In this document: positions 57,275 to 64,000 of the stretch, one piece after another | Layout: every line of letters starts with the position of its first letter | How positions within the stretch are numbered: the stretch's first letter is position 1 | Assembly (NCBI RefSeq): GCF_009709575.1 | Contig: NZ_WIXO01000001.1 | Location: 3,598,001-3,662,000 of the forward strand | Source of the DNA: Streptomyces taklimakanensis | Lineage (GTDB): Bacteria; Actinomycetota; Actinomycetes; Streptomycetales; Streptomycetaceae | Length of the DNA stretch: 64,000 nucleotides | Direction of reading: 5' to 3' | Position numbers and translations under genes: made by a program | The notes under the pieces: generated by a model | Databases searched by the model: none | What the model saw: the letters and a program-made list of their open reading frames with translations, nothing else | What the model was told of the DNA's origin: nothing

Positions 57275-57798
57275 CACTTCCCTCTCCCCACCAGTTCGCC
57301 GGTGGCCCGGGGCCCCAGCAGCCGCCGCAGTTCCGCCATGCCCTTGGACGTCTGGCTCTTGACCGTACCCACGGACACACCCAGGGTGAGCGCCGTCTCC
57401 CGCTCGGACAGGTCCAGGGCGTGGCGCAGCACGACGCAGGCGCGCTTGCCGAACGACAGCCGCGCCAGGGCCGTTCGAACGTCCACGACGGCCGCCACGT
57501 CCGGATCGTCGATCCGTTCGGAGCGCTGGAGCCGGAACAGGGAGAGGCGGCGTCTTTCGCGCACCGCGCTGCGGACGCGGGACCGTGCCCGGTTGGCGAC
57601 GACACCGCGGGCGTAGGCGACCGGGTGGTCGGCGGCCCGCACGCGGTCCCAGCGGTGCCAGAGCTCGACCAGCGCGTCGGCGGTCAGGTCCTCGGCGGCG
57701 TCCGGATCGCCCGTCAACAGGTAGGCGAGGCGGGCGAGTTCGGTGTGGTGGCGCTCGAAGAACTCGTGGAACTCGGCGGACGCGTCGTCCGGGGCCAT
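57274..57798 (-). CDS. SigE-family ECF sigma factor
   Basis: A 174-residue ECF sigma factor of the SigE/SigM type common in Streptomyces. Region 2 is FERHHTELARLAYLLTGDPDAAEDLTADALVELWHRW and region 4 is LSFGKRACVVLRHALDLSERETALTLGVSVGTVKSQTSKGMAELRRLL. The ATG at 57798 places the start directly before the conserved FHEFFERHH motif. It overlaps the membrane partner gene by 4 bases. The upstream 200-base gap to the divergent pectate lyase gene contains AT-rich sequence near 57,840-57,880. Confidence 0.92.
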   Translation of the reverse strand: MAPDDASAEFHEFFERHHTELARLAYLLTGDPDAAEDLTADALVELWHRWDRVRAADHPVAYARGVVANRARSRVRSAVRERRRLSLFRLQRSERIDDPDVAAVVDVRTALARLSFGKRACVVLRHALDLSERETALTLGVSVGTVKSQTSKGMAELRRLLGPRATGELVGRGK

Positions 57799-58041
57799 GG
57801 GAAGCCTCCGTGTGGTGTGCCCGAGCCCGGCGTTGGGCGCTGAGCATAGTAACCGTTTGCGCAACCTTGTTGCGTAAGTCGGGGCGTCCCCGCCGGGGGA
57901 GCGGGGGACCGGGAGGGGCCGGGAGGAAAAAGTCGTTCCGGCGGCAACCTCCCGGGCGACGGCGGCGACTTGAGGGCGTACGTGGCGAGCGATCCCACGG
58001 CGAACAACCCCCACGAGAGTCCACGGAAGTCGGAGCCACCC

Positions 58042-58872
58042 ATGAACCAGAGAACCCCCCGCCGCGGAGAGCACCGGAGGCGGCCCGCCCGCCGCCGCGC
58101 CACCGGTGTGCTGATCGCCGCCGCCGTGACGGGCGCGACGGTCGCCACCGGCGCCGTCTCGACGTCCTCGGCGGGCGCCGCCACCGCGTGGCCCGACCCG
58201 AAGGAGAGCAGGCCGGTCTCCTCCACCATCGAGGTCTCGGGCAGCTACGACGGCGGGATGAAGCGCTTCCACGGCAGCGGCGAACTGGGCGGCGACGGGC
58301 AGGACGAGGGCCAGGACCCGATCTTCAAGCTCAAGGACGGTGCCGTCCTGAAGAACGTGGTCCTCGGTTCCCCCGCCGCCGACGGCGTGCACTGCGCGGG
58401 TAGCTGCACCCTGCAGAACGTGTGGTGGGAGGACGTCGGCGAGGACGCCGCCAGCTTCAAGGGCACCTCCTCCTCGGCGAAGTACACCGTCATCGGCGGC
58501 GGCGCCCGCGAGGCCGACGACAAGGTCTTCCAGTTCAACGGCGCGGGCACCCTGCGGATCTCGGACTTCCGGGTGTCCGACTTCGGCAAGCTGGTGCGCT
58601 CCTGTGGCAACTGCAGGAAGCAGTACACGCGCCATGTGGTCCTCGACGGCGTGACGGTCACCGCCCCCGGCACGTCCCTGGTCGGCATCAACAGCAACTA
58701 CGGGGACACCGCCACCCTGCGGAACGTCACGATCGTCGGCGACCCCAAGAAGAAGATCAAGCCGTGCGAGCGCTACGAGGGCAACAGCAGCGGCAGGGAG
58801 CCGAGCAGGATCGGCAGCGGCCCGGACGGCGAGCACTGCCGCTACTCCGCCTCCGACATCACCTACGAGTGA
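58042..58872 (+). CDS. Secreted pectate lyase (PL3)
   Basis: A 276-residue exported enzyme that cleaves polygalacturonate by beta-elimination in the medium. The signal peptide includes RRRATGVLIAAAVTGATVAT and ends near AGA at about residue 47. The beta-helix part has the PL3 pattern DGAVLKNVVLG, DGVHCAGSCTLQNVWWEDVGEDA, KVFQFNGAGTLRISDF and YGDTATLRNVTIV; the Asp/Glu of WWEDVGEDA bind Ca2+. CGGAG precedes the ATG at 58042 by 6 bases. It indicates a plant-litter-degrading lifestyle. A strong bidirectional hairpin follows. Confidence 0.93.
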   Translation: MNQRTPRRGEHRRRPARRRATGVLIAAAVTGATVATGAVSTSSAGAATAWPDPKESRPVSSTIEVSGSYDGGMKRFHGSGELGGDGQDEGQDPIFKLKDGAVLKNVVLGSPAADGVHCAGSCTLQNVWWEDVGEDAASFKGTSSSAKYTVIGGGAREADDKVFQFNGAGTLRISDFRVSDFGKLVRSCGNCRKQYTRHVVLDGVTVTAPGTSLVGINSNYGDTATLRNVTIVGDPKKKIKPCERYEGNSSGREPSRIGSGPDGEHCRYSASDITYE

Positions 58873-58966
58873 GCCCGCCGGGGCCCCGGCGCGGGCACCC
58901 ACCCCTTCCTCGCCCGTGCTCCACGGGCCCCGGCCCGACCGGTCACCGGTGATCGGTGACCGATGA

Positions 58967-59010
58967 CCGGTGTGCCCGGCGCCACGTCCCCCAGGCGCCG
59001 GGCACACCGG
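58967..59010. terminator. Bidirectional terminator after pectate lyase
   Basis: CCGGTGTGCCCGGCGCC and its exact complement form a 17-bp stem with a 10-base loop between the convergent pectate lyase and membrane-protein genes. Several ACCGGT/GATCGGT near-repeats lie just before it. Confidence 0.88.
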
Positions 59011-59058
59011 ACAGAGGCGGCGCGGCGAGCCCGCGGGACACGGCGCGGGACACGGACG

Positions 59059-60426
59059 TCAGTCCACGACGTCGATGGCGTAGCGATTGGTCTCGGCGCC
59101 CGACGCGGTGATCACCTGCACCTCGACCCGTCCCGGCTCGACGTCCACCGGGACGGGGACGATCAGCACGGTGTCGGCGGGATTGGCGAAGCCCCCGACC
59201 ACCGGCACCAGCGGAACGTGGACGTGGACGGAGCCGATGCGGACCGTCGTCCGCGCCGGCCGGTCCGGGGTCTGCGCGCCCGGCGGCACGAACCCGTGGC
59301 CGCGGATCTCGATGTCGTCGCCGGTGCGGATCGGCGCGTCCAGATCCCCCGCCTCCCGGGCGCGGACGACGGACAGGACGACGGGACGGCCGCCCTCGGC
59401 GTGCTTCCCGGCCAGGTACGTCACGGCCGAGACCGCCGTCAGCAGCACCACCGCCCACGGCAGGTCCGGCAGTCCGTCGGGCCGTTCGGCCGGCCGGACC
59501 GCGGCCAGCACCAGCGCGACCGCGTTCACCAGCACGTACTGCACGTCCGTGAAGGACCCGCGACCGTCGTCGTCGGTGAGCAGATCGGCGGCACGCGGCC
59601 GGTCGGCGCGGACCTTCTGGAGCCGCTGGGCCCGCACCCGCAGGGCCACCGTGCGCCGCACCACGACGGCCACCGCGCAGGACAGGGCCAGGACGGTCAG
59701 CAGTCCGGCGCCGCGCTGGAGGGCCAGGCCCGCCAGGACGCGGCGGCGGTCCTCCGCGTCGGGGGCGATCGCCAGTTCGACGGCGAGGACCAGCACGGTG
59801 TAGCAGACCCACAGCACCCACGCGGCGGCGACCGCGCGGGAGGTCGACAGCCGGTTGTCCTCCCCGATCACCGGTGCCGGCACCCCGCCGTGCGACCGGT
59901 GCAGCCGGGCCGCCGCGGTCAGGCAGAGCGCGGCCACCAGCGCGGCGAGCAGTCCGGCCGTCCGCGCGGTCGTCCAGCCCGGGCCGAGGAAGGCGCCGAC
60001 CCCCTGGACGGCCGCCGACAGGGCGACCGCGCACCAGACGACGAGCGTGGTGCGCCGCCACAGCCCGCGCAGCCGGACGTCCTCCTCGGCGCGGACGCGG
60101 TCGGCGACGACCTGGGCCGCCTGGGTCAGTTCGTCGGAGACCCACTGGCGGGAGGCGCCGGGGGAGTGGGCGAGCGCGGCGGGCACCCCGACACCCGCCG
60201 CCAGTTCGTCGCGCCGTCTCCGGAAGTCGGCCTGGGCCCGGCGGCGGGCCTCCCGGACGCCGTGCGGACAGCCGGGGCAGGCGCAACCACCCGCGGTGCC
60301 GGCCACCGCCCCTCCCGCGCCCGTCGCCGGACCCGCCGGACCCGCCGGACCCGCCGGCCTCGTGCCCGTGGCGCCGGCCGCACCGGCCGCTCCCGTCGTA
60401 CCGTCCCGCGCCGTGTCCACGGCCAC
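59059..60426 (-). CDS. Multi-pass membrane protein with IPT/TIG-like C-terminus
   Basis: A 455-residue protein. The Gly/Ala-rich N-terminus has a two-Cys motif CACPGCPHGVREARRR. Six or so membrane segments follow (LVVWCAVALSAAVQGVGAFL, LLAALVAALCLTAAA, AWVLWVCYTVLVLAVELA, GLLTVLALSCAVAVVV, YVLVNAVALVLAAV and WAVVLLTAVSAVTYLA). The C-terminal ~110 residues (DDIEIRGHGFVPPGAQ... VEVQVITASGAETNRYAIDV) resemble an IPT/TIG immunoglobulin-like domain. The GTG at 60426 has GGTGGAG 5 bases upstream. Function unknown. Confidence 0.78.
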   Translation of the reverse strand: MAVDTARDGTTGAAGAAGATGTRPAGPAGPAGPATGAGGAVAGTAGGCACPGCPHGVREARRRAQADFRRRRDELAAGVGVPAALAHSPGASRQWVSDELTQAAQVVADRVRAEEDVRLRGLWRRTTLVVWCAVALSAAVQGVGAFLGPGWTTARTAGLLAALVAALCLTAAARLHRSHGGVPAPVIGEDNRLSTSRAVAAAWVLWVCYTVLVLAVELAIAPDAEDRRRVLAGLALQRGAGLLTVLALSCAVAVVVRRTVALRVRAQRLQKVRADRPRAADLLTDDDGRGSFTDVQYVLVNAVALVLAAVRPAERPDGLPDLPWAVVLLTAVSAVTYLAGKHAEGGRPVVLSVVRAREAGDLDAPIRTGDDIEIRGHGFVPPGAQTPDRPARTTVRIGSVHVHVPLVPVVGGFANPADTVLIVPVPVDVEPGRVEVQVITASGAETNRYAIDVVD

Positions 60427-60743
60427 CGTCGCTCCACCTCTCCCCGGCTCTCCCCGAGCCGCCGACACCCCGGCAACGGGAGGGAATTGTGCCCTACGGC
60501 AGGGGCGTCGGGGAGGTGTTCGCGACCTCGCCGGAGGGGGAGGCGGGGCGGTCGGGGCGGGTACGGACACGGCCCCCGCCGCACCGGCGTGGCTGGTGGT
60601 GCGGCGGGGGCCGTGTCACGGGGCGCGTCCGGAACGTCCCGGGCGGACCGGAATCGGAGGACGGGACGAACACCCGAACGGGTGAACGCGTGGGCCGGCG
60701 TGGTCCCGCCGGGGGCGGACGTCGGTCCGGTCCGGGCGTCGGG
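60427..60743. other. 317-base gap with a terminator hairpin
   Basis: No gene is supported here. The main feature is the hairpin at 60566-60617; the rest is GC-rich without ribosome sites in open frames. Confidence 0.5.
60566..60617 (-). terminator. Terminator of the XRE operon
   Basis: GACACGGCCCCCGCCGCACC at 60566-60585 and its exact complement at 60598-60617 form a 20-bp stem with a 12-base loop, downstream of the membrane gene of the XRE operon on the minus strand. Confidence 0.82.
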
Positions 60744-61280
60744 TCAGGGAAGCTCGTCCACCACGTCGTCCGCGGGGTCGTCGGGCGCGGTCAGGGTGGC
60801 GATCCACAGCGGCAGCAGCCAGTGCGCCACCAGCAGGGCGAACAGGGTGCCCAACAGGAACGGGACGGAGAGCCGCGCGTCACCGTGTGCGTGCGCGAGG
60901 TACAGGCCGAACAACACGGCGAGCTGGAGGGCGAGCGAGGCCCGGTGCGCGACGGCGAGGACGCGACCCCGGTCGGCGAGCTGCCGCTCGTCCAGCACCC
61001 GGGCGCGCAGCTCCAACAGCCCGCGGGTGGCGAGGTTCAGCGCGCCCGTGATCGTGCACCACACCGCCAGCAGTACCAGCAGTGCCGGCAGCACCGCGTA
61101 CAGCGGCCACCCGTGGTCGCCCGGGAGGGCCCACAGGGCTCCCAGGAGAGCGGCGGACAGGGCGACGTGGGCGGTGACGAGGCCCCGGCGGCGGGCGCGG
61201 GTGGCGTACAGGCCCCGATGGCGGTCGTCGTTCATCAGGGCCAGCATGCGCCGGTCGCGGTGCGTGGCGGTCTTCGTCAT
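60744..61280 (-). CDS. Four-helix membrane protein in XRE operon
   Basis: A 178-residue membrane protein with a basic N-terminus (KTATHRDRRMLALMNDDRHR) and four hydrophobic segments (VALSAALLGALWAL, YAVLPALLVLLAVWCTI, LALQLAVLFGLYLAHA and VPFLLGTLFALLVAHWLLPL), ending in an acidic tail. Its ATG overlaps the stop of the XRE regulator gene (ATGA). Pairs of a YozG-type XRE regulator and such a membrane protein are common; the regulator probably controls this operon. Function unknown. Confidence 0.82.
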   Translation of the reverse strand: MTKTATHRDRRMLALMNDDRHRGLYATRARRRGLVTAHVALSAALLGALWALPGDHGWPLYAVLPALLVLLAVWCTITGALNLATRGLLELRARVLDERQLADRGRVLAVAHRASLALQLAVLFGLYLAHAHGDARLSVPFLLGTLFALLVAHWLLPLWIATLTAPDDPADDVVDELP

Positions 61281-61522
61281 GAGTGCCTCCCGTAGACCTC
61301 GTCGGTGAGCGGGCGGAACGGCTCCAACGAGAACAGCGCCTCGACCGGCAGGTCGAAGAAGGCGGAGATCCGCAGGGCCAGGTGCAGGCTCGGGTTGTAC
61401 TCGCCGCGCTCGATGTAGCCGATGGTCTGGTAGTGGGCGCCGACCGCTTCGGCCAGTCGCTGCCGGGACACCTTCCGCTCAGCGCGCACCATGGACAACC
61501 TGTTGTGCACTTGCTCGCTCAT
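61277..61522 (-). CDS. XRE-family transcriptional regulator
   Basis: An 81-residue helix-turn-helix protein. The HTH is RAERKVSRQRLAEAVGAHYQ followed by TIGYIERGEYNPSLHLALRI, and the tail FFDLPVEALFSLEPF is typical of the short YozG/YgzD-type regulators. There is no ribosome site before the ATG, and the -10 hexamer ends only 9 bases upstream, so translation is probably leaderless. It is translationally coupled to the membrane protein gene. Confidence 0.9.
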   Translation of the reverse strand: MSEQVHNRLSMVRAERKVSRQRLAEAVGAHYQTIGYIERGEYNPSLHLALRISAFFDLPVEALFSLEPFRPLTDEVYGRHS

Positions 61523-61531
61523 GTATAAGAA

Positions 61532-61561
61532 GTACTACATTCGATCGAGTGTTGACAACAA
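61532..61561 (-). promoter_or_regulatory. Promoter of the XRE operon
   Basis: On the minus strand TTGTTG (61556-61561) and TAGTAC (61532-61537) are spaced by 18 bases; an overlapping TTGTCA gives 15. The predicted start of transcription lies at or next to the A of the ATG at 61522, which implies a leaderless mRNA. The AT-rich patch stands out strongly from its surroundings. Confidence 0.65.
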
Positions 61562-61667
61562 GCGGAGAGGAAGGGGGCGGCACCCCGCGGAGGTACGGGA
61601 GGAGGGCGGGCCCGTGGGCCGGGCCCTACCGGAGGGGCGGGAGCGAGCCCCGGCTACCCTCGCGTCC

Positions 61668-62021
61668 ATGGAGGCACTCACCCACTTCTTCGTCGGCCTG
61701 CACATCGTGGGCATCGGCGCTCTGCTCGGCGGATTCATGACCCAGATGAAGGCGATGGGCGCCGGCGAGGCGCGCATCGTCCCGGCGATGCTGCACGGCG
61801 CCCTCACCATGCTGGTGACGGGCGTGGCCCTGGTGGGCCTGAACGAGGCGGACGACCAGACGGTCGACCACGTCAAGATCGGCGTGAAGCTGGCGGTGCT
61901 GGTGGTCGTCCTCGCCCTGGTCTACGTCAAGCGCGACGAGGAGAAGGTGCCCGCGCCGGTCTTCGGCACCATCGGCCTGCTGACCGTCGCCAACATCTTC
62001 ATCGCCACCATGTGGACCTGA
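61668..62021 (+). CDS. Small four-helix membrane protein
   Basis: A 117-residue membrane protein. Four segments are seen: FFVGLHIVGIGALLGGFM, MLHGALTMLVTGVALVGL, VKIGVKLAVLVVVLALVYV and VFGTIGLLTVANIFIATMW. His residues in the first and second segments (LHIVG, LHGAL) could bind haem, but that is speculative. The start at 61668 is chosen because the protein begins there with the first membrane helix. A strong terminator follows. Function unknown. Confidence 0.8.
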   Translation: MEALTHFFVGLHIVGIGALLGGFMTQMKAMGAGEARIVPAMLHGALTMLVTGVALVGLNEADDQTVDHVKIGVKLAVLVVVLALVYVKRDEEKVPAPVFGTIGLLTVANIFIATMWT

Positions 62022-62041
62022 GCGGGCCCGGTCCGCGGGAC

Positions 62042-62085
62042 CGCGTGGAGCCCCCGGCCGTGAGCGCGGCCGGGGGCTCCACGCG
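62042..62085. terminator. Terminator between convergent genes
   Basis: CGCGTGGAGCCCCCGGCCG and its exact complement form a 19-bp stem with a 6-base loop, 20 bases after the stop of the small membrane protein gene and before the convergent DUF1707 gene end. Confidence 0.9.
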
Positions 62086-62176
62086 CCGGAAGGACACCCG
62101 CGGGGTTCGCCGGACGCACGGGAGGGGCCCGTACCGGCGCCGCCGGCAGGGCCCCGGCCCCGCGTGGGCGCGACCG

Positions 62177-62785
62177 TCAGCCGTCGGCGCGGCGGCCGGG
62201 CCGGCGGAACGGATACCGCACCACGACCGTCCCCGCCTTGGCGCTGCCGGTGATCCGCAGAACCGGCGTGCCGGGCGCGGGCGGTTCGGTGGCCCGGTTC
62301 CGCACCGAGCCGAGCCCGGTGCTCAGCCCGTCGGTGTGGACGGACCAGCCGCGCGGCACGACGATCCGGACCTCGCCCATCCCCGCGTCGATCTCCAGGT
62401 GCACCTCGCGGTGCCGGCACTCGGCCCGGGTGAAGTCGAGCTTGATCTGCCCCAGGGTGTTCTTGGCGACGATCTTCTCCGGCACCACCCAGTAACCGGT
62501 CCGTCTGATGTCCCCGGCCACCGTCTTCAGCACGAGCGGCTCCCCCGAGGGCGGTGCGGAGGGTGCGGGACGGCCGGGCGTTCCGGGGGCGGGCAGGTCG
62601 GCGGTGAGCGCGTCCAGCTCGCCGTACGTCTTGGCGGTGAGGGCCTTCTCCAGCCGTTCCTCCAGTTCCTCCAGGTCGATCCGGCCGTCGCCGGCGGCCT
62701 CGCGGAGCCGCTCGGCGACCTCTTCGCGGTCGGCGTGGCCCGCGCGCAGTTCGGAGCCGGGGCGGTGGGCGGGAAGGTCCGTCAT
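62177..62785 (-). CDS. DUF1707/LiaF-like protein
   Basis: A 202-residue soluble protein. The N-terminal DUF1707 (SHOCT-like) domain reads RAGHADREEVAERLREAAGD with GRIDLEELEERLEKALTAKT and GELDALTADLP. After a Pro-rich linker, the C-terminal part (IVAKNTLGQIKLDFTRAECR, LEIDAGMGEVRIVVPRGW) is the LiaF-like beta domain. No membrane helix is present. The start at 62785 was chosen over 62794 because GGCGGG lies just upstream. It recalls the PspC/LiaF cluster 6-9 kb away and may share its envelope-stress role. Confidence 0.86.
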   Translation of the reverse strand: MTDLPAHRPGSELRAGHADREEVAERLREAAGDGRIDLEELEERLEKALTAKTYGELDALTADLPAPGTPGRPAPSAPPSGEPLVLKTVAGDIRRTGYWVVPEKIVAKNTLGQIKLDFTRAECRHREVHLEIDAGMGEVRIVVPRGWSVHTDGLSTGLGSVRNRATEPPAPGTPVLRITGSAKAGTVVVRYPFRRPGRRADG

Positions 62786-62847
62786 GCCCGCCATCTTAGG
62801 AGTGGGCCGTCCCCGCGCCGAAGGATGCGGCCTAGACTCGTACGACG

Positions 62848-64000
62848 ATGAGCAGCCTCTTCGACGACAGTTTCCTGGCCGACCTCGAACCCTCCGGGGA
62901 AGAGGAGCCGCCGCCTCCGCCGGAGGAGGAGTCCGCGCCGCCGGAGGAGGTCCCGGACGACCTCTTCGCGGGCGCCCTCACGGGCGGTGGCGTGCGCGAC
63001 ACCCACTACCGGGACGGCGCGGCGCGGCCCGTCGTCGACCCCGCCGCCCTGCTGGAGGGCCTGAACGAGCAGCAGCGCGCGGCCGTGACGCACACCGGCT
63101 CGCCCCTGCTGATCGTCGCGGGCGCCGGCTCGGGCAAGACGCGGGTGCTCACCCACCGCATCGCCCACCTGCTGGGCGCGCGCGGCGTGCACCCCGGACA
63201 GATCCTCGCGATCACCTTCACCAACAAGGCCGCGGGCGAGATGAAGGAACGCGTCGAGGAGCTGGTGGGGCCCCGCGCGCGGGCGATGTGGGTCTCCACC
63301 TTCCACAGCGCGTGCGTGCGCATCCTGCGCCGCGAGAGCAAGCGGCTCGGCTTCACCTCCAGCTTCTCCATCTACGACGCCGCCGACGCGCGACGGCTGA
63401 TGGCCCTGGTCTGCCGGGACCTGGAGCTGGACCCCAAGCGCTTCCCGCCCAAGTCGTTCAGCGCCCAGGTGTCGAACCTGAAGAACGAGCTGGTCGACGA
63501 GGAGGACTTCGCGGCGCGGGCGAGCGACGGCTTCGAGAAGACACTGGCCGAGGCGTACGCGATGTACCAGGCGCGGCTGCGCGAGGCCAACGCCCTGGAC
63601 TTCGACGACATCATCATGACGACGGTGCACCTGCTCCAGGCGTTCCCCGACGTCGCCGAGCACTACCGCCGCCGCTTCCGCCACGTGCTGGTCGACGAGT
63701 ACCAGGACACCAACCACGCCCAGTACACCCTGATCAGGGAGCTGGTGGGCGTGGACGGCGAGTCCGGGGACGACGGGGGCGGGGTCACGCGCGCCGAGCT
63801 GTGCGTGGTCGGCGACGCCGACCAGTCCATCTACGCGTTCCGCGGCGCCACCATCCGCAACATCCTCCAGTTCGAGGAGGACTACCCGGACGCCACCACC
63901 ATCCTGCTGGAGCGGAACTACCGCTCCACGCAGACCATCCTCTCGGCCGCCAACGCCGTCATCGAGCGGAACGAGAACCGCCGCCCGAAGAACCTGTGGA
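62848..64000 (+). CDS. pcrA: ATP-dependent DNA helicase PcrA/UvrD (3' end outside window)
   Basis: The first 384 residues of a superfamily 1 helicase that unwinds 3'-5' in repair and recombination. The N-terminal ~70 residues are acidic and Pro/Glu rich (EEEPPPPPEEESAPPEE). The Q motif is LNEQQRAAVTH, the Walker A VAGAGSGKTRVLTHRI, motif Ia AITFTNKAAGEMKERV, motif II VDEYQDTN, motif III VVGDADQSIYAFRGA and motif IV LERNYRSTQTIL. The remaining motifs V and VI and the C-terminal Tudor-like end lie beyond base 64000. The ATG at 62848 begins MSSLFDDSFLADLEP. Confidence 0.97.
   Translation, partial: MSSLFDDSFLADLEPSGEEEPPPPPEEESAPPEEVPDDLFAGALTGGGVRDTHYRDGAARPVVDPAALLEGLNEQQRAAVTHTGSPLLIVAGAGSGKTRVLTHRIAHLLGARGVHPGQILAITFTNKAAGEMKERVEELVGPRARAMWVSTFHSACVRILRRESKRLGFTSSFSIYDAADARRLMALVCRDLELDPKRFPPKSFSAQVSNLKNELVDEEDFAARASDGFEKTLAEAYAMYQARLREANALDFDDIIMTTVHLLQAFPDVAEHYRRRFRHVLVDEYQDTNHAQYTLIRELVGVDGESGDDGGGVTRAELCVVGDADQSIYAFRGATIRNILQFEEDYPDATTILLERNYRSTQTILSAANAVIERNENRRPKNLW

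Overview
The window is a 64 kb piece of chromosome from a Streptomyces-like actinomycete. GC content is very high, GTG starts are common, and many genes overlap by ATGA. The gene order alr, tsaE, tsaB, rimI, tsaD, groES, groEL1, whiD, bldM, a SigD-type sigma factor, guaB and guaB3 is the conserved actinobacterial block also found around sigD/guaB2 of Mycobacterium tuberculosis, and it matches the Streptomyces whiD-bldM region. All calls were made by reading the sequence; no database search was run.

Layout. Bases 1-7,334 hold the end of alanine racemase, a hydrolase, the t6A tRNA-modification genes tsaE, tsaB and tsaD with rimI, and several small conserved proteins. Bases 7,470-17,306 hold a methyltransferase, groES-groEL1 under two CIRCE elements, an SDR enzyme, the developmental regulators whiD and bldM, an ECF sigma factor, and the IMP dehydrogenase genes guaB and guaB3. 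Bases 17,307-31,556 look like accessory DNA. A secreted FG-GAP/DNRLRE protein is divergent from a 2,347-residue secreted RHS protein. The RHS protein ends in a pre-toxin segment, a Hint protease and a colicin D-like tRNase tip, followed directly by a candidate immunity gene. Then come a truncated tyrosine integrase and four small proteins of unknown function. Bases 31,755-45,330 return to core-like genes: a nucleotide-sugar dehydrogenase without its catalytic Cys, glpD, three transmembrane Ser/Thr kinase-like proteins in a row (the middle one a pseudokinase), succinate-semialdehyde dehydrogenase and a GMC oxidoreductase. Bases 45,376-49,709 hold a sortase-anchored surface protein, chorismate mutase behind a leader-peptide attenuator, and guaA. 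Bases 49,710-64,000 hold two ECF sigma factors with partner genes, a PspC/LiaF/LuxR-family envelope-stress cluster, a pectate lyase, membrane proteins, a probably leaderless XRE operon, a DUF1707 protein and the start of a PcrA/UvrD helicase.

Functional links. TsaB, TsaD and TsaE act together on the t6A37 modification of tRNA. GuaB and GuaA are consecutive steps of GMP synthesis. WhiD and BldM are sporulation regulators. The PspC-fused histidine kinase and its response regulator form one transcription unit divergent from a PspC/LiaF-like membrane protein, which suggests a Lia-type cell-envelope sensing system.

The two most interesting systems are the RHS-Hint-colicin D-like toxin with its immunity candidate (about 20.9-28.6 kb) and the Phe/Trp/Tyr leader peptide with mutually exclusive hairpins in front of chorismate mutase (47.8-48.0 kb).
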